A program made the position numbers and the translations under genes. Positions 36,653-46,337 of a DNA stretch of 64,000 bases are shown piece after piece. Position 1 is the first letter of the stretch. Each line of letters opens with the position of its first letter. The stretch is from NCBI GenBank assembly GCA_016713405.1, contig JADJPF010000004.1:496001-560000 (forward strand), written 5' to 3'. Under the pieces are notes generated by a model. That model was not told where the DNA came from, searched no databases, and saw only the letters and a list, made by a program, of their open reading frames with translations. The stretch comes from Blastocatellia bacterium. Its GTDB lineage: Bacteria > Acidobacteriota > Blastocatellia > Chloracidobacteriales > JADJPF01.

Positions 36653-38065
36653 CTAGCTTTCATAAGCTGCTGCAATATAGCAACCTCTAGCTGTAGCAGT
36701 TAATGGATCGGTAGCTAGTCTAACTTCAGAGACTTTAATTGGAAAATCAGTTTGCTTAAAGACTTTCTCAAATTTTTCTAAGAAGCCTTTTGGCCGTGCT
36801 GTTCCGCCTGAAAGTACAATTGGAATAGAACGATCTAGCCTAGGTAAATTACGAGTTTCAGAAATTTCTGTACGTAAAGTTTCTACTAGAGTCAATATCA
36901 TTTCTTCATAGTAGATGTGCATTGCACTTTCATATTTGTCTTTAGGTGCGCGGGAAAGATCTAAACTATCTTCTTTGATTACACGAATACGTGTTGGAAC
37001 TTCACTTGTAACAGCAGCAACGGATTTATCAATATAATCACCAGCTTTAGAAATACTAAAAGAAAATACTGGCACAGACATAAAAGCAAAGCAAACATTA
37101 CACATTCCACCACCACAACTAATGCCAATACCTGTAAAATTATCTTTTTCCATTTCAGCAAATACTACTGATAAGCCTTCATTAACACTTTTAGCTTTAT
37201 AGCCTAAACTTTCTAGAAAGTTCTTTAGCATTCCTTCATGATAGACTAGATTAGCTTCTCCACCACGAGGTGCGCCCGGCACAGAAAAACATAAAACATC
37301 TGACTTTTTGGTTTTCTTTACTAAAATCTCAATGATAGATTGGATAATCTGCCATCCATTTACTTCAGATGGATTAAGCAGACCGTTGCACATAGGACGG
37401 CGTGCTTCAACATTAAAAGAATTAGCAAATTTTTCTGACTCATTACCAAAAATAAGTATTTCCTTACCGTTCATTTGGTAAGTAATTTTATTTTGACGCA
37501 AAATATTTTCGGTAAATTTAGAATAAGGAACAGTAACAAAAGCATTTAACTGGGTATGTGTTTTAACATTATTAAAAGTACCATTAGCTAATACAATTCG
37601 GCTGGTTCCAACATCCAACCCAAAAAAATCTGGTTCTGCTGTAGTAGGATTTTGACTATCATTTGTAGGCTGCTCGCTCATTTCTCCTCCATTGTTAGTT
37701 TGATTTACTATTACCTCTGTTGGTTTACTAGTAAAAACAATTACTTCTGCTGGTTTACTAGTAGAAACAATTACCTCTGCTGGTTTACTAGTAGAAACAA
37801 TTTTAGCTAATTTTTTACTTGGGCGAAACCGAACCAAAGAACGAGGTAAGACTTTTTTACTTTCTGATGAGTTGATAGATGACCTTTGTTTTAATAAGGT
37901 TTTTGACACTGAAAAACTACCAAAATCATGTAGCGTAATAGACTCACCTGCCACTAAAGCTTCTTTACAAGCTTTTAACATGGATTCTAAAGCTTGGCTT
38001 ACTAAGGTTTGATTAAAACCTGTTTTACTGGCTACTTGTTGGATTAGTTCTTTTTTGGTCATCAT
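36653..38065 (-). CDS. HU/IHF DNA-binding domain fused to an actin-like ATPase
   Basis: Residues 2-90 are a complete HU/IHF-like domain (KKELIQQVASKTGFNQ, ESITLHDFGSFSV, RFRPSKKL). Residues 91-120 are three 10-residue repeats (STSKPAEVIV). After a polar linker, residues 146-470 form an actin/Hsp70-superfamily ATPase: phosphate-1 loop FFGLDVGTSRIVLA (147-160), phosphate-2 loop GIGISCGGGMCNVCF (312-326) and adenosine motif IPIVLSGGTARPKG (414-427). HU bends DNA; actin-like proteins polymerise or switch with ATP. A DNA-tethered filament or segregation adaptor is inferred. A Met at 129 could start a separate actin-like protein. Confidence 0.85.
   Translation of the reverse strand: MMTKKELIQQVASKTGFNQTLVSQALESMLKACKEALVAGESITLHDFGSFSVSKTLLKQRSSINSSESKKVLPRSLVRFRPSKKLAKIVSTSKPAEVIVSTSKPAEVIVFTSKPTEVIVNQTNNGGEMSEQPTNDSQNPTTAEPDFFGLDVGTSRIVLANGTFNNVKTHTQLNAFVTVPYSKFTENILRQNKITYQMNGKEILIFGNESEKFANSFNVEARRPMCNGLLNPSEVNGWQIIQSIIEILVKKTKKSDVLCFSVPGAPRGGEANLVYHEGMLKNFLESLGYKAKSVNEGLSVVFAEMEKDNFTGIGISCGGGMCNVCFAFMSVPVFSFSISKAGDYIDKSVAAVTSEVPTRIRVIKEDSLDLSRAPKDKYESAMHIYYEEMILTLVETLRTEISETRNLPRLDRSIPIVLSGGTARPKGFLEKFEKVFKQTDFPIKVSEVRLATDPLTATARGCYIAAAYES
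37706..37795 (-). repeat. Three 30-bp tandem repeats in the HU-actin linker
   Basis: The repeats encode STSKPAEVIV, STSKPAEVIV and FTSKPTEVIV. They sit exactly between the HU and actin-like domains and look like a slippage-expanded flexible tether. Confidence 0.88.
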
Positions 38066-38172
38066 CTAGTCCCATAGCTTATCATGATTTTAGTTTATTT
38101 GTGAATGCTACCAAGTCCAGGACTGTAGTTTAAGTCTAAGGACAAAGCAGAAGAGTTAAAAACTTAAAAAGG

Positions 38173-39096
38173 TTAAAATACTTGTGGAGGATGGAGCTTT
38201 TTAGTTCTTACTACCAATTTATCATTAGGTGTAGTTAGCAGCAAACGACGACTATTAATTAAGTTAATTCCTTTAGGGGTGTAGGATAGAGTAAACCAAC
38301 CTTCTTTTAGTTCAGACATTAAAGTTTTAAGGTCTGATTCAAAGCTTTCTAGCTGACCAATCTTAAAAAGCAAACCACCAGTTGATTCTGCTAAGTTAGT
38401 AATAGCATCTACTGGTTTTGGCCCAGTATCTTTTGGGCGAATTGCTCCATAGCTGCGATCAGGAGCTTGAAAAGCATAGATTAAAATATTTTCATTTAGT
38501 AAAGTTGCTAATGCGTCCTGATATTTTATTTTACTATCTTTATCATATCCATCAGAGATAAGAATAATTGCACGTTTATTTGCCCCAAGTTGTTTGCTAA
38601 AACCATCTGCAACACTTGCTACTAAAGCATCATAGAGTTTTGGAAGTCCGCTACGAGTAAATTTAGTAGAAGCATTATTTAAAGCTTTTGTGTTATTAGT
38701 AAAGTCAGCTAAAACTTCTGCTTGTTCTGAGTAACCTATTACCATTAGTCGATCTTCAGGGCGTAATTCTTTAATAATTCTTTCTGTAATAAGTTGAAGT
38801 ACCGCAGGGTCTGCACGTAGGCTTTGGCTATTATCAGCTAGAATAATTATTCTAGCTCCAGTTGAGTCATAGCGAAAATATTCTATTTCTTGTTCTATTC
38901 CACCATCAAAAAGGGCTAAATTATCTTTGGTTAAATTTGGAGATTCAGAAGTTTTGCTACGGATAATAACATTAAGCGAAGCAGATCGCTCTGTACTGTT
39001 ACCTGAGTTGCGGCCAGATTGAGCCACACTAACTTGAGTAGTATTAGCTAAAACTAGAAGTAAAAAAATAAATAAGCAAAAGATAACTTGTCTCAT
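38173..39096 (-). CDS. Secreted VWFA-related protein
   Basis: The 307-residue precursor has a signal peptide (to about VSVAQS) and a VWA domain. The MIDAS is present but altered: LADNSQS (DxSxS-like, 112-118) with LISDGYDK downstream. The N-terminal beta domain (LNVIIRSKTSESPNLTKDNLALFDGG) is typical of acidobacterial VWFA proteins. Its start overlaps the PilZ/zinc-ribbon gene by four bases, so the two are translationally coupled. Confidence 0.85.
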   Translation of the reverse strand: MRQVIFCLFIFLLLVLANTTQVSVAQSGRNSGNSTERSASLNVIIRSKTSESPNLTKDNLALFDGGIEQEIEYFRYDSTGARIIILADNSQSLRADPAVLQLITERIIKELRPEDRLMVIGYSEQAEVLADFTNNTKALNNASTKFTRSGLPKLYDALVASVADGFSKQLGANKRAIILISDGYDKDSKIKYQDALATLLNENILIYAFQAPDRSYGAIRPKDTGPKPVDAITNLAESTGGLLFKIGQLESFESDLKTLMSELKEGWFTLSYTPKGINLINSRRLLLTTPNDKLVVRTKKLHPPQVF

Positions 39097-40760
39097 AATG
39101 AACGACTTTGATAAAAGTTAAATCCTAAAAAAGCTAAAGATAAAAAGACTAAAGCAGCAGAAACATAAGTAACTACTTTCTTTATATCTAAACTACTAGC
39201 TTGGGCATTATATTCACCAACATAGAAAGGTCTTAGAGTATTAGTTAAAACGCCTTCTGCTGCTGCAACAGGGTCTTGGCTAGAAGGCAGATAAAAAGTT
39301 ATTTCTTTTAATGTAGCAGCATTTACTTTACTACTAGCAATATTATTTAATGTAACAGCAAGTTTTTGCTGCCCTGTATAATAGGTTGCTTGTTTAATAT
39401 CAGGAGTTCGATCCACTTCTGTTTGACCTACAGTTTCTTTAACTATTAGAGTTTTTTCCTTTAGTTGTAAACTAAAAATGCTAGCTTCTTTTGATTTTTC
39501 TCCAGTTGGCTTAAATGTCCAATTAGAATTAAGAATTTTTGGCAATTGAACATTCCCTGTTGCTAGTTTACTTTCAGTCTTTGGACACCAATAACCATGA
39601 ACTTCTGCACCTTGTTTACCTAAATTGTCTACTTCTTTACCTGCATCACCAACTGTAATTTGTTTTTTTACAAACTGAACAGTAGTTTTAGCCTTGTCTT
39701 GTGTCCAATATTCTAATTCTCCACTACGTGCTGCATCATTTGTTTGACGTTTTACTACACTAACATGCATACAACCATTTTGATCTATTACATCTAAAGG
39801 AGTTGGTTGTAGAGATGAGCCAATTGGTAAAAACGTTGCGATTAATACAAGTGAAAAAATAACTAAAGCAACAAGACCTAATTTTTGTTGTTGTGCTAGT
39901 GTTGCAATTTTTGCTCGATCTTGACTAGAAACTCTTACTGGACGTGTAGTATCAGTACGGGATTCTTTGCTAAGAGGTCTTTTACCTGTATTACCACTAG
40001 TTGTAGTTGTTGGTGTAGAGCTAGGTTCTGATTTGTTAGGAGTTGTTGATGTGTTATTTGGAGCTTTACTTTGAGATTCGTTTTCATCTGTAACACCAGT
40101 GTTAGTTGTGCTATTACCTGCATGTGCTGCTTTTACTTCTTGAACTGTTTTGCTTAAAGTACTAGAACGTAAGGTGCTGGTTGCCCCACTACTACGAGAT
40201 AGATAACTGCCGCAAAACTTGCAAGATTTACTATTAACAGTATTAGATTTATTACAACTAGGACAAATAATTCCTTGATCTAAGGTAGCAACTTCCTCTG
40301 TAATACTACTGCTAGTTAAATTACTTGTTGCTTGGTTAAGACCAGTTGTGTTAGCACTAGCCAAAGAATTTAAATTTGGAATCTTACCTGTAGTTGGCTC
40401 ATTAAATTTAGAGCTAGTTAGATTTTTAGTTGCCCCGCTAAGTGGTGGTAGCATACCTGTTTTTGCAGGTGTTATGGATTCATTAATTGCAATAATTTCA
40501 TTTAGATCTGTATTACGGTGTAATAATACTTCTACTCCAGGATTACCCCCACCTCGTACCCAAACTACTTCAGCCGACGCAATAGGCTTATTGTTGGCAC
40601 CACAAATGTGCATTACATCGCCTAGGCTTAAGGGTTGTTTAGTATGTATTAATACACCAAAATTACCAAAACTCTCTAGTTTTGCTACTTCTTGAAATTC
40701 TTTACCAAAATTACTTTTGCCAGAAATTTTTACTGTTAGAGAGGTATTACCTTGCTCCAT
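39093..40760 (-). CDS. PilZ-like, zinc-ribbon, two-helix membrane protein
   Basis: The 555-residue protein starts with a PilZ-like barrel (5-88), the fold that binds cyclic-di-GMP; the usual RxxxR is not obvious. A zinc ribbon follows with Cys166, Cys169, Cys180 and Cys183 (CPSC...CKFC), then a Ser/Thr/Asn-rich linker of about 100 residues. One membrane helix lies at 293-313 and another at about 533-552, bracketing a 220-residue outer beta domain. The layout suggests a sensor joining cytoplasm and envelope. It is coupled to the VWA gene and divergent from the membrane/tubulin-like genes. Confidence 0.75.
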   Translation of the reverse strand: MEQGNTSLTVKISGKSNFGKEFQEVAKLESFGNFGVLIHTKQPLSLGDVMHICGANNKPIASAEVVWVRGGGNPGVEVLLHRNTDLNEIIAINESITPAKTGMLPPLSGATKNLTSSKFNEPTTGKIPNLNSLASANTTGLNQATSNLTSSSITEEVATLDQGIICPSCNKSNTVNSKSCKFCGSYLSRSSGATSTLRSSTLSKTVQEVKAAHAGNSTTNTGVTDENESQSKAPNNTSTTPNKSEPSSTPTTTTSGNTGKRPLSKESRTDTTRPVRVSSQDRAKIATLAQQQKLGLVALVIFSLVLIATFLPIGSSLQPTPLDVIDQNGCMHVSVVKRQTNDAARSGELEYWTQDKAKTTVQFVKKQITVGDAGKEVDNLGKQGAEVHGYWCPKTESKLATGNVQLPKILNSNWTFKPTGEKSKEASIFSLQLKEKTLIVKETVGQTEVDRTPDIKQATYYTGQQKLAVTLNNIASSKVNAATLKEITFYLPSSQDPVAAAEGVLTNTLRPFYVGEYNAQASSLDIKKVVTYVSAALVFLSLAFLGFNFYQSRSL

Positions 40761-41360
40761 AGCTCTCCTAAATATTTAGCATTAAAACACTAATTAGAAT
40801 TTTTGGAAGATTTTGATTTTAATGCAGTATTTTCTTAAATTACAAACAATCAAAGTTAATTTCTAAGCTTGTTTAATTAATTTTGCTGATTTTAACTTTG
40901 AGTGGAGAAAAGAAACTTTAAATTCACGCGCTAAATATATCATAAACTAATGATAATCAAAAAATACTTATTAAGATTCTTAATAACTTAGCTTGATGAT
41001 TTATTGAGGTAGCTCTCCAATTAATCGGGGCCAGATGAAATAACAAGAAAAAACATAGATTTTTGGTTAATTAATAATGAAGCTTCAACGAAGAATCAAT
41101 AACTTACAGCCAATAATTTCCTTAAATTATCCTCAATTTTATGCTTTTTATCACGGCCCCGATTAATTGGAGAGCTACCATTTTAATTTGTAGTTATAAA
41201 AAATCTCTAGGAAAAATCTTTTCCCCTACGATTCCTTGGAGTAAAAAACCATTTAAGGTAAAGTATCAAAGTTATGGAAATCGTCCAAGACAAGATTAGA
41301 ATTTTTGAAAATAATTTGTCACCTAAATTTGAAAATACCAAAAGATTTGAGGAACAAAAC
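40761..41360. other. Divergent intergenic region holding a MITE-like element
   Basis: About 600 bases separate the PilZ gene from the next plus-strand start. Apart from the 172-base element at 41008-41179 I see no gene, only A/T-rich sequence that must contain divergent promoters. Confidence 0.6.
41008..41179. mobile_element. MITE-like element with perfect 25-bp terminal inverted repeats
   Basis: The 25 bases at 41008-41032 are the exact reverse complement of 41155-41179 and start GGTAGCTCTCC. The 122-base interior has no reading frame. No clear target duplication is visible. A large RNA hairpin is the alternative. Confidence 0.6.
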
Positions 41361-41750
41361 ATGAGTTGGAGAAAGTCTCAGTTAGCAATGTTACTACTTT
41401 TGCTTTTGCCCCAAATATCTCTAGCACAAGGCTTTGGCCTTAGCCCAGATGCACCCAGGATTGAAATTATCAAATATACTGCAATTTTTGTTGTTGGCTC
41501 AGTCGCAATTTTCTTTTTGCTGATTCGATTAACAATAATTCCTTTCCTAGTAAAAAATTATTATTCCCTCTCAGATGCAACTAATATAGGTCTTTCCCTT
41601 TTTATTCTTTATTCCCTTAATTTATTTACCTTAATTTTCTTTCGTCTATATAGTGGCTCAGCTTGGAGAGCAATCTTTGTGGTGGTAGCTGTATTTTGGT
41701 TTATACATTTGTTGCTTAAAGTTTTACTTGCTAGAAAACGAGAAGATTAG
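41361..41750 (+). CDS. Small multi-pass membrane protein
   Basis: From ATG 41361 (GAGG eight bases upstream) the protein is 129 residues with a signal-like first helix (MLLLLLLPQISLAQG) and three more membrane helices. No family is recognised. An upstream in-frame start at 41274 would add 29 polar residues but lacks a ribosome site. It ends 19 bases before the tubulin-like gene and probably forms an operon with it, perhaps as its membrane anchor (inference). Confidence 0.7.
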   Translation: MSWRKSQLAMLLLLLLPQISLAQGFGLSPDAPRIEIIKYTAIFVVGSVAIFFLLIRLTIIPFLVKNYYSLSDATNIGLSLFILYSLNLFTLIFFRLYSGSAWRAIFVVVAVFWFIHLLLKVLLARKRED

Positions 41751-41769
41751 TTAGGAAAGGATACTGATA

Positions 41770-44700
41770 ATGAGCTATAGAAATATTACTTCTACTAAAA
41801 CTGGCACAGATGTAAATGCTGCTAAGGTGCGTCCTACTTTATTAATTGGCGTTGGCGGTACAGGTGGCAATGTGCTTCAACGTGTACGAAACTGGATTGT
41901 TGATGAATATGGTAGTATTGACCAATTTCCTATTTTACGTTTTCTACATTTAGATACTGATGAGCGTTCCTCAAAAGATACTAGCAAAGATGCTAGTAAA
42001 GATCCTCTCTATAAAAAGAAAGAATTTGTTGATAACGAGTGGATTTCATTAAAAGTTAACATTGCACAATTTTTAGATGTAAATAACTACCCTCGCTTAA
42101 AACCTTGGTTTCGACCTGATCAACGCTTGCGTGATCGGGGTGATTTAGGTCAAGGTGCTGGTCAAGTTCGTGTAGCTTCTCGTCTAGGTTTTTTCTACCA
42201 CTATGGAATTAATAAAATCCGTCCTAAATTAGAGCTAATGCTTAAGCAATTGCGAAGCATTGACCTAAATAAGCTTAATCATCCTGATTTACGTAATCTA
42301 CAACTTTACACTAATACTATTAATGTTTTTGTAATATGTTCCTCTGCTGGTGGAACTGGTTCAGGGTCATTTTTAGACATAGGTGCTTTACTACATACAA
42401 TGCAAGGGCTAGAAACACATCTAGTTTTAGTTCTACCAGAAGTCTTTAAGAATCAAGATCCTCGCTGTATAGCTAATGGATATGCAGCATTAACAGAGCT
42501 TAATCATTATCAATATCGGCATCCTTTTCCAATATATTTTGAACAAGAAACCCGCCAAATTTCTCCACCAATCTATCAAAATACTTACCTAATTGATGGA
42601 CGAAGCTTTAGTGGTGGCACTACGGTAGATGTTGGGCTTTATTCAATGATTGCTAATGCCTTAATAGAAGACTTTAAGAGTGGTCAATTTAGCGATGATA
42701 AACGTAGTTTTCGCTCTAATATGGCACAGTATACTGACCGGCTAGCCGTTTATGAACACCTTGCACGTTATGACAATCGACCACTACTAGTTGAAACTTT
42801 CCCTTGTCGTTACTCTTCATTTGGAATGAGTCGTATTTATTACCCACGAGAGCAAGTAGTTAAAAGCTGTTCTTATCGGCTAGCTTCAAGCATTATGAAT
42901 TATTGGCTAGGAGGCTCAGATAGGGCTAATGTAACGGATCAAGCATTATCATTTCTAAAAGATTGTAAACTTGCTTTTGAAGACATAAGACGTTATTTAG
43001 AAACTAAGGATCAGGCCACGCTTGAGCAAATTTGCCGGGTAAAAGTAGATGAAAAAATTGAAAACACTAGTGATATAAAAGACGGACGTGCAAAGGAATT
43101 TAAGCAATTTTGTGAAGTCTTTAAGCGAGATCATTTTCGCTTAGACGATCCAAAAGATTCTGCTCGTTGGGGGGATTTTGTTAGACATATCCGGGAAACT
43201 TGTTTTGATAGAGCTTTTAAGCTTGCTCAAGAAGAATTACAAAAACTACTTAAAGAACGCCTTTCACATCCTAGCTATGGCTTTGATTATGTTCTGCAAA
43301 TATTAGGCACTTTGCCAACACTTCTACGTGGCCCACATTATCGAGAAAAAGCAACTGCGGCATTAACAGCAGAAGATAAACGTTTACAACCAACAGAAAG
43401 ACAATATCAAGATGCAATCCGAGAACTTCAAGAGTTAGAAGGATGGTCAGCCTTTCAGCGTATTGCAGGCGGATGGCAACAAGCTGTTGATGTACAGCTA
43501 ACTAACTGGCGAGAAGGCACTTATGGATATTTTCGTGCAGTAGGTTATAAATATGTTTATGAAACTTATATTGACCTTATAGAAGCTATTGCTAACTTTG
43601 TAGAAAAAGAATTGCGCTTAAGACTTCTTCAAGTCAATACAATAATTGTAGAAAAACAACAAGAGTTTTCCAAATTAGCCGAGTATTACCAGTATAAAGA
43701 TGAAAGTGCTAAGATGGACTTACGCATTTATCACCCTGATGATATTGACCGCTATTATCGCTCAGTAGTAGTTGTTGATACAGATAATCCACCTGTTGCA
43801 GAACTTGATATTAAACCTCCCTTACGTATTGCTGATTATGCTGGTAAATTACTTTCTTATCTGCAAGAAGTAGACCTAATTGATAAACCAACTGTTAGCG
43901 CGTTAACCGAAAAAATACAAAGTGAAGTAGGGTCTAATCGTGTAGTAGATAAAATTATGGAGTTTTTAGAAGCAGAAACTTCTGACCGGGTTCGCACTAA
44001 TATTTTAGAACTGCTATTTCCTGCTAACTTTAATGAAACTGTTGTACGAAAACAGATGGAAGACGCTTTTAATCTGGCTAAAGGTTGGGTACATATCAAT
44101 GAAACTGTCCCACCAGAACTACAGGTTCCACAGGGCGCACATAAAATGCTAATTGGGGTTGATGCACAGCATCCTTTCTACAGTAGATTTAAGAATATGG
44201 TAGAAAGTTTTCAAAGTGGCTCAATGAGTGTTGACTTTAAGCCTATAGGAAATATTTATGAACTAGTTTTTTATGGTGAAATGGCAGGCTTTTCCCTTGC
44301 TACTATTTCATCACTTCCAGAAATGCGACGAGTATTTAGAGAAAAAGAGCGTGATCCTTCACAAATAGACCTGTTTACTACCAAAAATCGTTTTATGATG
44401 CGTGACATCACTTATAGAGATGATGAAGGACGCAATCGCTATTTACGCTCGGTTAAAGCTTTTGTTTTAGGTGTTGCTGCTGGAGTAATTAAACAGGACG
44501 AAAATAAAGATCAAAACGACCCACGTAACCGCACTTATACGGTAATTCGCTATGATGAACGTGATATTTATAAAGTTAAACCTATGACAGTAGGCTTAGG
44601 CATGTATGAAAGAGCCGTTACCACGCTTTTTGAAGAAACTAGTGCGATGCCGCTAAGGGAAAAAATCTTAAAAGAAGTAGATCGGTGTAAGCAAAATTTA

Positions 44701-46290
44701 GTAGAAACTAAACTTTTAGAAAATAATGAGCTTTATAATGGTCATTTGCTACTTTGGTATGCTTTGCTAGATTTTCTAGTTAATGGGGGTTCTCAACCAT
44801 TTCCAGAAGTGGAAATTGAACTGCCTGGCGGAGCGCGAGATAAAATGGTTTCACCAGAACGGGAATGTCTATTAGAAGAGCTTTATGAAGTAAGTTTATC
44901 TTTACCAATAATTAAGCAACAGGAAGAGTTAACAAAGAGCTTAAGACTACTGCAAAATACTTTATGTTTACCACTTTTTAGCGAAACTTGGATGGATGAG
45001 TTAAGAGATTCAAGACAAGGTGCAATACCTTTTATTGGTTTTAGTGAAACTCGTTGGCAAGAAAATAAAGCAATGTTAAGCGACCTGGTTCGCGGTAAAG
45101 ACCCGCTTTTAGAAGCACGTAGAATTTTTTCACTTACCTTAATTTATGGTAAATTTACTATGGGTTTACAGCCAGATATTGCTAGTCATCGTAGCTTAAA
45201 ATATGGCTTTTTACGTCCTATAGATCTAATGGAAACAAAGTTTTCTCAAGAAGATTTGGGAACTTATGAAGAAAGTATTGAAAAGCTTTCTCGTACTGTG
45301 CAATTGCGACAAAATTTAGAAACTATGGTAAAACGCGCTGAAGAAGATCTGGCACGAATTAAAGATGGGCGTGGGCTACTCTTTGCTTGGTTGATTGTTG
45401 AAAGTTTTATGGAAAATGTTGCTAGTTCTGACCAAGAAATTTATCAAGAAAAAATTGATAGCCTTCAAAAACGCTTAAGAAATGCTTTTCCAGGGCGTAA
45501 AGAAGAACTCTTAAAAATAAGAGATGGACTATTAGCTAACCTTAGTCGTTACTGTAAAGTTCATCGTGATGAATCCGACAGAGATGGTCATCCAACAATC
45601 GCTTGTCAAATTTTAGATTGGGAAAAGATAACAAAAAGTCGTTTAGAAGTGGAAAATTTACTTCAAACAGGCGAGATACCAAGTAGCCCTGTTGTTGAAC
45701 CAGCTATTCAAACACCAGTTCAACCAGTCGTTCAACAAAATGTTCAACCAGTAGTAAAACCAACAGTTCTTCCTAGCCCAGCTAAGACAGTCCCTAGTAA
45801 ACCTGCTGATGCTACTAGTGCTAACAATGAAGCTATAGAACAATTTCGTGGGAAAGTTCAAATAATGCTTAAAGCTGGTAAAGGGAAAATAGGACTTCCA
45901 CAACAAAAAGTTTTAGATAGAGAACAACAGACTTTAGGTCTTAGTAATGAGGTTGTCCAAGCTATCATTAAAGAATTTATTGGAGAAGATTTAGCTAAAC
46001 AGCTTTATAATTATGCAGTATTTTTCTTAGGCTTTTATAATGATGGAACAGGAGATTTAACAGAGTTTCGCTCAGAACTTTTAGCTGAACAAGAACGCTT
46101 ACATTTACCAAATCAAGAAGCTGAAAAACTAGAAGAATCCCTAAAAGATTATTTTGACTATTACCAAGCTTTAGTTTCAGATAATATTGTTGAAGACTGG
46201 GCGCGAGTGGAATTAAAAACTAAACAAGAACAACTTAAACTTTCAGATGAGCTAGTAAAATTGCTAGAGGAACATATCCAAAGTTTATAA
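41770..46290 (+). CDS. Giant tubulin-like (Tubulin_2 type) GTPase-domain protein
   Basis: The 1506-residue protein starts with a tubulin/FtsZ-like nucleotide domain: LLIGVGGTGGNVLQRVR (24-40) and the signature loop SSAGGTGSGSFLDIG (191-205; tubulin GGGTGSG). A very long helical middle region of more than 1100 residues follows, then a Pro/Val/Gln-rich linker (about 1296-1345) and a C-terminal helical domain with three similar helix-turn units (about 1350-1506). This resembles the Tubulin_2 family, of unknown role, often near VWA genes. AAAGGA precedes the ATG. No membrane helix is present. GTP-dependent assembly is inferred from the motif only. Confidence 0.85.
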   Translation: MSYRNITSTKTGTDVNAAKVRPTLLIGVGGTGGNVLQRVRNWIVDEYGSIDQFPILRFLHLDTDERSSKDTSKDASKDPLYKKKEFVDNEWISLKVNIAQFLDVNNYPRLKPWFRPDQRLRDRGDLGQGAGQVRVASRLGFFYHYGINKIRPKLELMLKQLRSIDLNKLNHPDLRNLQLYTNTINVFVICSSAGGTGSGSFLDIGALLHTMQGLETHLVLVLPEVFKNQDPRCIANGYAALTELNHYQYRHPFPIYFEQETRQISPPIYQNTYLIDGRSFSGGTTVDVGLYSMIANALIEDFKSGQFSDDKRSFRSNMAQYTDRLAVYEHLARYDNRPLLVETFPCRYSSFGMSRIYYPREQVVKSCSYRLASSIMNYWLGGSDRANVTDQALSFLKDCKLAFEDIRRYLETKDQATLEQICRVKVDEKIENTSDIKDGRAKEFKQFCEVFKRDHFRLDDPKDSARWGDFVRHIRETCFDRAFKLAQEELQKLLKERLSHPSYGFDYVLQILGTLPTLLRGPHYREKATAALTAEDKRLQPTERQYQDAIRELQELEGWSAFQRIAGGWQQAVDVQLTNWREGTYGYFRAVGYKYVYETYIDLIEAIANFVEKELRLRLLQVNTIIVEKQQEFSKLAEYYQYKDESAKMDLRIYHPDDIDRYYRSVVVVDTDNPPVAELDIKPPLRIADYAGKLLSYLQEVDLIDKPTVSALTEKIQSEVGSNRVVDKIMEFLEAETSDRVRTNILELLFPANFNETVVRKQMEDAFNLAKGWVHINETVPPELQVPQGAHKMLIGVDAQHPFYSRFKNMVESFQSGSMSVDFKPIGNIYELVFYGEMAGFSLATISSLPEMRRVFREKERDPSQIDLFTTKNRFMMRDITYRDDEGRNRYLRSVKAFVLGVAAGVIKQDENKDQNDPRNRTYTVIRYDERDIYKVKPMTVGLGMYERAVTTLFEETSAMPLREKILKEVDRCKQNLVETKLLENNELYNGHLLLWYALLDFLVNGGSQPFPEVEIELPGGARDKMVSPERECLLEELYEVSLSLPIIKQQEELTKSLRLLQNTLCLPLFSETWMDELRDSRQGAIPFIGFSETRWQENKAMLSDLVRGKDPLLEARRIFSLTLIYGKFTMGLQPDIASHRSLKYGFLRPIDLMETKFSQEDLGTYEESIEKLSRTVQLRQNLETMVKRAEEDLARIKDGRGLLFAWLIVESFMENVASSDQEIYQEKIDSLQKRLRNAFPGRKEELLKIRDGLLANLSRYCKVHRDESDRDGHPTIACQILDWEKITKSRLEVENLLQTGEIPSSPVVEPAIQTPVQPVVQQNVQPVVKPTVLPSPAKTVPSKPADATSANNEAIEQFRGKVQIMLKAGKGKIGLPQQKVLDREQQTLGLSNEVVQAIIKEFIGEDLAKQLYNYAVFFLGFYNDGTGDLTEFRSELLAEQERLHLPNQEAEKLEESLKDYFDYYQALVSDNIVEDWARVELKTKQEQLKLSDELVKLLEEHIQSL

Positions 46291-46304
46291 GCTTAGTTTT
46301 ATAA

Positions 46305-46337
46305 AATAAAATCAGGGACTCTAGCCCTGATTTTATT
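46305..46337. terminator. Bidirectional terminator after the tubulin-like gene
   Basis: A perfect 13-bp stem (AATAAAATCAGGG / CCCTGATTTTATT) with a 7-base loop lies between convergent genes and touches the stop of the minus-strand gene. Confidence 0.9.

Noticed and set aside
41008..41179. Complete insertion sequence
   Set aside because: The interior is only 122 bases and encodes no transposase.
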